A DNA stretch of 11,374 nt from Streptococcus sp. (GTDB lineage Bacteria > Bacillota > Bacilli > Lactobacillales > Streptococcaceae): contig JAPJPE010000035.1 in assembly GCA_030825825.1 (NCBI GenBank), positions 1 through 11,374 of the forward strand, read 5' to 3'. The translations under genes and the position numbers were made by a program. A model generated the notes under the pieces. It did no database searches and was not told the DNA's origin. It was given only the letters and a program-made list of their open reading frames with translations. Each line of letters starts with the position of its first letter. Within the stretch, counting starts at the first letter, position 1. Below, in pieces: positions 7,249 through 11,374 of the stretch.

Positions 7249-7276
7249 AAAAACCTTTCCATCTGGAAAGGTTTTT
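7249..7276 (-). terminator. Intrinsic terminator of nrdF
   Basis: AAAAACCTTTCC (7249-7260) pairs perfectly over 12 bp with GGAAAGGTTTTT (7265-7276), with a four-base loop. On the minus strand it lies three bases past the nrdF stop and ends in a U-rich run. Confidence 0.93.
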
Positions 7277-7279
7277 GTC

Positions 7280-8239
7280 TTATAGGCCGTAGTTGTAATC
7301 GTCATCCTGCATGGCTTCTACTTCACCGAGAAGGTAACCATTTCCGACTTGAGAGAAGAAGTCGTGGTTAGAGGTACCGGTTGAGATTCCGTTCATGACG
7401 ATTGGGTTAACGTCATCTGCTGAGTCTGGGAAAAGCGGATCTTGTCCCAAGTTCATGAGGGCTTTATTGGCGTTGTAGCGAAGGAAGGTCTTGACTTCCT
7501 CAGTCCAGCCCACACCGTCATAGAGGCTCTCTGTGTAGCCTTCTTCGTTTTCATAGAGGGTGTAGAGAAGATCATACATCCACTCTTTGAGTTTTTCTTG
7601 TTCTTCTTCTGGTAATTCGTTAAAACCAAGTTGGAACTTGTAGCCGATATAGGTTCCGTGAACTGATTCGTCCCGAATGATCAACTTGATGATCTCAGCT
7701 ACGTTGGCCAATTTGTTGTTTCCAAGATAGTAGAGAGGTGTGAAGAAACCAGAGTAGAAGAGGAAGGTCTCAAGGAAAACGCTGGCGACTTTCTTTTCAA
7801 GGGGAGTCCCATTGAGATAGATTTCGTTGATGATTTCTGCCTTCCTTTGAAGGAAAGGATTGGTGTTGGTCCATTCGAAAATCTCTTCGATTTCTGACTT
7901 GGTATTCAAAGTAGAAAAGATAGAAGAGTATGACTTAGCATGGACAGATTCCATAAATTGGATGTTGTTAAAGACAGCTTCTTCATGGGGAGTACGAATA
8001 TCCGCACGAAGGGCTTGAACACCTGTTTCAGATTGCATGGTATCTAGAAGAGTTAATCCCCCAAAGACTTTACCAACTAGGTCTTTTTCTTTATTAGATA
8101 ACTTTCTCCAGTCATCCAAGTCGTTTGACAAAGGGATACGTGTATCCAACCAGAATTGCTCTGTCAGTTTTTCCCAGGTCGATTTATCGATGACATCTTC
8201 GATCGCATTCCAGTTAATGGCTTTGTAGTATGTTTCCAT
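7280..8239 (-). CDS. nrdF: Ribonucleotide reductase class Ib, radical (beta) subunit NrdF
   Basis: Carries the dinuclear metal centre and tyrosyl radical that start ribonucleotide reduction in NrdE, so it is needed for dNTP supply. Counting from METYYKAINW the protein has 319 residues. The metal ligands are all in place: D66, E97, H100, E157, E191 and H194. The radical tyrosine is Y104, in the pattern E97-H100-Y104 matching E98-H101-Y105 of E. coli NrdF. The acidic, aromatic C-terminus DDDYNYGL is the expected NrdE-docking tail. ATG 8239 was chosen because family proteins start near this residue. ATG 8245 and GTG 8248 are possible alternatives adding two or three residues, and the ribosome binding site is weak (AAAG-rich). 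It is transcribed from its own promoter, downstream of the nrdE terminator. Activation of a manganese form would need NrdI, which is not encoded here. Confidence 0.97.
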   Translation of the reverse strand: METYYKAINWNAIEDVIDKSTWEKLTEQFWLDTRIPLSNDLDDWRKLSNKEKDLVGKVFGGLTLLDTMQSETGVQALRADIRTPHEEAVFNNIQFMESVHAKSYSSIFSTLNTKSEIEEIFEWTNTNPFLQRKAEIINEIYLNGTPLEKKVASVFLETFLFYSGFFTPLYYLGNNKLANVAEIIKLIIRDESVHGTYIGYKFQLGFNELPEEEQEKLKEWMYDLLYTLYENEEGYTESLYDGVGWTEEVKTFLRYNANKALMNLGQDPLFPDSADDVNPIVMNGISTGTSNHDFFSQVGNGYLLGEVEAMQDDDYNYGL

Positions 8240-8277
8240 TTGCATCACTTTCTTTTTCTATTCATTCAATCGTTACT

Positions 8278-8300
8278 ATTCTACCATAAATTGATAGAAT
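8278..8300 (-). promoter_or_regulatory. Extended -10 promoter of nrdF with overlapping inverted repeat
   Basis: Read on the minus strand, TGG followed by TAGAAT (complement of 8278-8286) is an extended -10 about 39 bp before the nrdF ATG. No -35 is convincing at normal spacing. The -10 is one arm of an inverted repeat: ATTCTACC (8278-8285), seven bases, GATAGAAT (8293-8300), with seven of eight positions complementary. The repeat does not match the NrdR box consensus, so it may be a separate operator. Confidence 0.6.
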
Positions 8301-8308
8301 ACCGCACA

Positions 8309-8330
8309 AAAAGTCGGCGAACCGACTTTT
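8309..8330 (-). terminator. Intrinsic terminator of nrdE
   Basis: AAAAGTCGG (8309-8317) pairs perfectly with CCGACTTTT (8322-8330). On the minus strand the loop is the stable UUCG tetraloop and the stem is followed by U residues. It lies 22 bases after the nrdE stop. A perfect 10-bp palindrome, GATAGCTATC (8331-8340), sits just before it. Confidence 0.88.
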
Positions 8331-8352
8331 GATAGCTATCTAGGATAGCGGA

Positions 8353-10512
8353 TTAGATGACACAGCTTTCACATTGGTTGGCGCCAACTTCTCCACCATC
8401 ATCTGTAAAGGTACGGACGTAGTAGATAGACTTGATTCCCTTATTAAAGGCATAGTTACGAAGGATAGACAAGTCACGAGTGGTTTGTTTGTTTTCAGTT
8501 TTCCATTCGTAAAGACCCTTTGGAATATCGCTGCGCATAAAGAGAGTCAGTGAAAGACCTTGGTCTACATGCTCAGTTGCAGCAGCATAGACATCGATGA
8601 CTTTTCGCATATCCATGTCGTAGGCAGAAGTGTAGTAAGGAATCGTTTCCGTTGACAATCCTGCTGCAGGGTAGTAGATCTTACCGATTTTCTTCTCTTG
8701 GCGTTCTTCAATCCGTTGTGTAATTGGGTGGATAGAAGCAGATACGTCATTGATGTAGCTGATAGATCCATTTGGTGCGACAGCTAGGCGGTTTTGGTGG
8801 TAAAGACCATCTGCTTGAACTTTAGCACGCAGTTCTGCCCAATCCTCAGCACTTGGGATAAAGATATCTTTAAAGAGTTCTTTGACGCGATCAGATTTTG
8901 GTACAAATTCTCCAGTCGTGTACTTATCAAAGTAAGTACCATTGGCATAATCAGATTTTTCGAAGTTGTGGAAGGTAACACCACGTTCGCGCGCAATGTT
9001 GTTTGATTCTACGAGAGTCCAGTAGTTCATGAGCATGAAGTAGATGCTCGTAAACTCAATAGACTCCGGTGATCCGTATTCGATCAATTGTTGGGCAAGG
9101 TAGCTATGAAGTCCCATGGCTCCAAGACCAAAGGTATGCGCCAGTTTATTTCCGTGGTCAATAGTTGGAACGGCTACGATATGAGAGCTATCTGTAACGA
9201 AGGTCAAAGCACGAACCATGGCACGAATCGAACGACCAAAATCAGGTGAAGTCATCATGTTAACTACGTTGGTTGAACCAAGGTTACAGGAGACGTCTGT
9301 TCCCATTTGAACAAATTCTTGGGCATCGTTGATCAAGCTTGGTTCTTGAACTTGAAGGATCTCTGAACACAAGTTACTCATGATGATTTTTCCATCAACA
9401 GGGTTTGCCCGGTTAGCAGTATCAATGTTGACTACATATGGATAGCCAGATTCTTGTTGCAATTTAGAAATTTCAGTTTCCAAATCACGTGCCTTAATTT
9501 TAGTCTTGCGGATATTTGGATTAGCAACCAACTCATCGTATTTTTCAGTGATGTCGATGTAGTTAAATGGTACTCCGTATTCACGTTCCACAGAGTATGG
9601 GCTGAAGAGGTACATTTCTTCATTCTTACGCGCCAACTCGTAGAACTTGTCTGGCACGACGACCCCAAGTGAGAGAGTCTTCACCCGAACTTTTTCATCA
9701 GCATTTTCTTTCTTAGTTGAAAGGAAGGCGATGATGTCTGGGTGGAAGACGTTGAGGTAAACCACCCCAGCCCCTTGGCGTTGTCCCAATTGGTTAGAGT
9801 AAGAGAAGCTATCTTCGAAGAGTTTCATAACTGGAACCACTCCAGAAGCGGCTCCTTCATACCCTTTGATTGGTGCTCCAGCTTCACGAAGGTTGCTGAG
9901 AGAAATCCCAACCCCACCACCGATACGAGACAGTTGAAGGGCAGAGTTGATGGAACGTCCGATCGCATTCATATCATCGGTTACTTGGATCAAGAAACAT
10001 GATACCAATTCCCCACGGCGGGCACGTCCAGCGTTTAAGAAAGAAGGAGTAGCTGGTTGGTAGCGTTGGTGGATAATTTCGTTTGCGATGTCTCGCGCGA
10101 TAGCTTCATTTCCATCAGCAAAATAGAGAGCATTGAAAAAGACACGGTCTTCCATGCTTTCAAGATAGTATTCTCCATCATTTGTTTTCAAAGCGTATTG
10201 GTTATAGAATTTGTAGGCCGCCATGAAGGACTTGAATTGGAAGTTTTGATCTTTGATAAATTGGGCCAATTCCTCTAAAAATTCAGGACGGTATTTCTCG
10301 ATAAAAGCTCTCTCAATGTAATTGTGCTCGAGAAGGTACTGAATCTTGTCTGTAATCGAGTCAAAGGTTTTAGTATTTGGTACAACATTTTCTTTAAAGA
10401 ACGCATCCAAAGCTTCTTTATCTTTATGAAGCATGATTTGGCCGTTTACTGGACGGTTGATTTCATTGTTAAGACGAAAATACGTCACATCTTCAAGAGA
10501 TTTTAATCCCAT
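8353..10512 (-). CDS. nrdE: Ribonucleotide reductase class Ib, catalytic (alpha) subunit NrdE
   Basis: Reduces ribonucleoside diphosphates to deoxyribonucleotides with NrdF as radical donor and NrdH as electron donor. The 719-residue length and the absence of an N-terminal ATP-cone are usual for NrdE. The redox cysteines are C172 (ELVSCFL) and C409 (SCNLGS). The catalytic loop SNLCSEIL contains N380, C382 and E384. The C-terminal CESCVI provides C714 and C717, which pass electrons from NrdH to the active site. The segment RIGGGVGISLSNLR at about 196 is the usual glycine-rich part of the barrel. ATG 10512 has AAGGA five bases upstream. It follows nrdH after 114 bp containing two terminator-like hairpins, with no clear promoter of its own, so it probably depends on read-through from the nrdH promoter. 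It ends at a UUCG-loop terminator. Confidence 0.98.
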   Translation of the reverse strand: MGLKSLEDVTYFRLNNEINRPVNGQIMLHKDKEALDAFFKENVVPNTKTFDSITDKIQYLLEHNYIERAFIEKYRPEFLEELAQFIKDQNFQFKSFMAAYKFYNQYALKTNDGEYYLESMEDRVFFNALYFADGNEAIARDIANEIIHQRYQPATPSFLNAGRARRGELVSCFLIQVTDDMNAIGRSINSALQLSRIGGGVGISLSNLREAGAPIKGYEGAASGVVPVMKLFEDSFSYSNQLGQRQGAGVVYLNVFHPDIIAFLSTKKENADEKVRVKTLSLGVVVPDKFYELARKNEEMYLFSPYSVEREYGVPFNYIDITEKYDELVANPNIRKTKIKARDLETEISKLQQESGYPYVVNIDTANRANPVDGKIIMSNLCSEILQVQEPSLINDAQEFVQMGTDVSCNLGSTNVVNMMTSPDFGRSIRAMVRALTFVTDSSHIVAVPTIDHGNKLAHTFGLGAMGLHSYLAQQLIEYGSPESIEFTSIYFMLMNYWTLVESNNIARERGVTFHNFEKSDYANGTYFDKYTTGEFVPKSDRVKELFKDIFIPSAEDWAELRAKVQADGLYHQNRLAVAPNGSISYINDVSASIHPITQRIEERQEKKIGKIYYPAAGLSTETIPYYTSAYDMDMRKVIDVYAAATEHVDQGLSLTLFMRSDIPKGLYEWKTENKQTTRDLSILRNYAFNKGIKSIYYVRTFTDDGGEVGANQCESCVI

Positions 10513-10531
10513 AATAATCCTTTTCTAGTTC

Positions 10532-10557
10532 AAAAAAATGAAGAGGAGAAGTCCTCT
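10532..10557 (-). terminator. Terminator-like hairpin just upstream of nrdE
   Basis: AGAGGA (10542-10547), loop GAAG, and TCCTCT (10552-10557) form a hairpin. Read on the minus strand it is followed after a few bases by seven U (complement of 10532-10538). It lies about 20-45 bases before the nrdE start, inside the nrdH-nrdE leader, so it would reduce transcription into nrdE. Confidence 0.65.
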
Positions 10558-10567
10558 CTTTCCAAGT

Positions 10568-10600
10568 AAAAAGTCTAGTGTTAGGTTGCTAACGCTAGAC
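10568..10600 (-). terminator. Terminator-like hairpin after nrdH
   Basis: GTCTAGTGTTAG (10573-10584), a four-base loop, and CTAACGCTAGAC (10589-10600) give 11 Watson-Crick pairs plus one mismatch on the minus strand. Five U follow (complement of 10568-10572). It starts 27 bases beyond the nrdH stop and probably sets a partial stop, giving more nrdH than nrdE transcript. Confidence 0.75.
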
Positions 10601-10626
10601 CCTATTTAAGCAAAATACTGTGTTTA

Positions 10627-10845
10627 TTAAGAAAGTTTCTTCAACTTAGCTGGTTGAAAACCAGAAAATACTTCATCCGGTGTTTGAATAACTGGAGCAG
10701 CATTGAAACCAAGGTTCTTAACATGCTCTACAAATTCTGGCTGTTCATCTAAGTTAATTTCGCGGTATTCCACGTGATTGCTATCGAGGAATCGCTTGGT
10801 CATTTTGCATTGAACACAATTATTTTTTGAATAAATGGTTACCAT
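10627..10845 (-). CDS. nrdH: Glutaredoxin-like redoxin NrdH
   Basis: A 72-residue thioredoxin-fold electron donor that reduces the C-terminal cysteines of NrdE. The active site CVQC is at residues 10-13, right after MVTIYSKNN, as is standard for NrdH. The conserved AAPVIQTPDEVFSGFQPAKL segment, with its cis-proline, is at about 49-68. ATG 10845 has AGGAG 12 bases upstream and a closer GGAAAAG sequence. It is the first gene after a consensus promoter with two NrdR boxes upstream. nrdE follows on the same strand. The usual partner gene nrdI is not in the window. Confidence 0.97.
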   Translation of the reverse strand: MVTIYSKNNCVQCKMTKRFLDSNHVEYREINLDEQPEFVEHVKNLGFNAAPVIQTPDEVFSGFQPAKLKKLS

Positions 10846-10884
10846 TTCTTTTCCGTTCTCCTATCGAAATATAAATCTGTAAAC

Positions 10885-10913
10885 AGTATAAACAAAATCC
10901 AGCAACTTGTCAA
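10885..10913 (-). promoter_or_regulatory. Sigma-A promoter of nrdH(E)
   Basis: On the minus strand TTGACA (complement of 10908-10913) and TATACT (complement of 10885-10890) are separated by exactly 17 bp. The predicted start near 10878 leaves a leader of about 33 bases before nrdH. Confidence 0.92.
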
Positions 10914-10921
10914 CAAAATAA

Positions 10922-10935
10922 AACTAAATATTGTG
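10922..10935. promoter_or_regulatory. NrdR box 1 (imperfect)
   Basis: AACTAAATATTGTG keeps one full half-site (TATTGTG) and a weaker second half of the NrdR box consensus (roughly CWATATWTAG core flanked by CA/TG). It lies about nine bases upstream of the nrdH -35 and 41 bp centre to centre from box 2. Confidence 0.7.
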
Positions 10936-10962
10936 CAAAGAGATGAAATGGAGTTTTCAAAG

Positions 10963-10976
10963 CACAATATATTGTG
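10963..10976. promoter_or_regulatory. NrdR box 2 (perfect palindrome)
   Basis: CACAATATATTGTG is a perfect 14-bp palindrome matching the NrdR operator. NrdR is the ATP/dATP-sensing repressor of ribonucleotide reductase genes. With box 1 it forms a tandem pair spaced near four helical turns, as NrdR boxes usually occur in phased pairs. Confidence 0.82.
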
Positions 10977-10977
10977 G

Positions 10978-11228
10978 TGAGTGAAAAGTATGAAAATCGA
11001 AGAAATGGGATAGGAATAGGCTTTAAAGCATCTTTAATTAGTTATAATTTTTTGGTGAATCAATATCCTGTGGTTCAAGAGCTTCTTTTCATTGAAAGCG
11101 GAGGAAAATGTTACTTATAATATAGTAGAAAATTGAAAAGATTTTTTCTCCATTCTTCAGTAGCTTCTTAGAATGTATCTAAATTGGGATTTTTCGCAGT
11201 CTTTTTCTGTAAGTCAGTGATAAAAATC
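10978..11228. other. Non-coding remainder of the nrdH-ptsH divergent spacer
   Basis: The whole spacer between nrdH and ptsH is 475 bp. Apart from the NrdR boxes and the promoters listed separately, this AT-rich part shows no coding frame longer than a few codons and no RNA gene that I recognise. A perfect palindrome, GCTTTAAAGC, is at 11020-11029. The sequence GGAGG followed by ATG at 11108 opens only a five-codon frame. Confidence 0.5.
11092..11121 (+). promoter_or_regulatory. Possible distal promoter towards ptsH
   Basis: TTGAAA (11092-11097) and TATAAT (11116-11121) with 18 bp between them fit a sigma-A promoter. It would start transcription near 11128, about 190 bases before ptsH. It could be a second ptsH promoter or drive a short non-coding transcript. 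Confidence 0.45.
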
Positions 11229-11257
11229 TTGAAAAAAATTTCAAAAGATGATATAAT
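11229..11257 (+). promoter_or_regulatory. Main promoter of ptsH
   Basis: TTGAAA (11229-11234), 17 bp, TATAAT (11252-11257), with TGA before the -10 making it also an extended -10. The expected start near 11264 gives a leader of about 57 bases. No clear CcpA cre site was recognised. Confidence 0.88.
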
Positions 11258-11320
11258 ACCAAATTGTAAGGGTTATCAAAAGGTAACTCAAAAACTATTT
11301 TTTAAAAGGAGAGTCCAATT

Positions 11321-11374
11321 ATGGCTTCTAAAGATTTCCACATCGTGGCAGAAACAGGTATCCACGCACGTCCA
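11321..11374 (+). CDS. ptsH: Phosphocarrier protein HPr (5' part, continues beyond window)
   Basis: HPr carries phosphate from enzyme I to the sugar-specific EIIA domains of the phosphotransferase system. Through Ser46 phosphorylation it serves as CcpA co-regulator; that part is outside the window. The 18 visible residues MASKDFHIVAETGIHARP include the phosphorylated His15 in the conserved GIHARP motif. AAGGAGAG (11306-11313) is an excellent ribosome binding site nine bases before ATG. ptsI is expected next but cannot be seen. Confidence 0.97.
   Translation, partial: MASKDFHIVAETGIHARP

Noticed and set aside
6983..7276. A CRISPR array suggested by repeated CTTTCC/GGAAAG palindromes
   Set aside because: There are only two copies of the palindrome, 264 bp apart, and each behaves as an intrinsic terminator. 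No regular spacers or cas genes are present.
11108..11125. GGAGG followed by ATG as a small peptide gene
   Set aside because: The frame stops after five codons (MLLII), which is too short to support a gene call. The same bases fit better as the spacer of the possible promoter at 11092-11121.

Overview
The window is chromosomal DNA of a low-GC Firmicute and is almost certainly Streptococcus. PrsA, AlaS, the class Ib ribonucleotide reductase proteins and the HPr start all read as streptococcal. The order pepF, methyltransferase, prsA, alaS, nrdF/nrdE/nrdH, ptsH suggests the sanguinis/parasanguinis side of the genus, but I cannot fix the species. Most of the window is conserved core genome. The unusual material lies in the intergenic regions. 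I did not find an undescribed multi-gene system.

Left part (1-3526, + strand). The 3' nearly complete pepF (oligoendopeptidase F) is followed one base later by a SAM-dependent O-methyltransferase of the YrrM/TrmR type. The lipoprotein foldase prsA follows, with its own extended -10 promoter.

Middle part (3527-6946, + strand). A near-consensus promoter directly after the prsA stop drives a T-box leader with specifier codon GCU (Ala) and tRNA-binding bulge UGGU. Next come a small LURP-one/YxjI-like protein and alaS, separated by 24 bp. The transcript ends at a strong terminator at 6917-6946. tRNA-Ala charging therefore probably controls both genes, but I could not find the usual competing terminator after the T-box.

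Region 6947-7279 has no gene. Two almost identical minus-strand terminators flank a compact element of about 170 bp at 7015-7182. Nested inverted repeats close the element around three consecutive hairpins, so it is either a structured RNA or a small MITE-like repeat.

Right part (7280-10976, - strand). nrdH, nrdE and nrdF encode a class Ib ribonucleotide reductase: redoxin, catalytic subunit and radical subunit. nrdI is not in the window. nrdH has a consensus promoter with two NrdR boxes upstream. Two terminator-like hairpins separate nrdH from nrdE. nrdE ends at a UUCG-loop terminator, and nrdF has its own promoter with an inverted repeat over the -10.

The last part (10978-11374) is the divergent spacer between nrdH and ptsH, a ptsH promoter and the first 18 codons of HPr, including His15.
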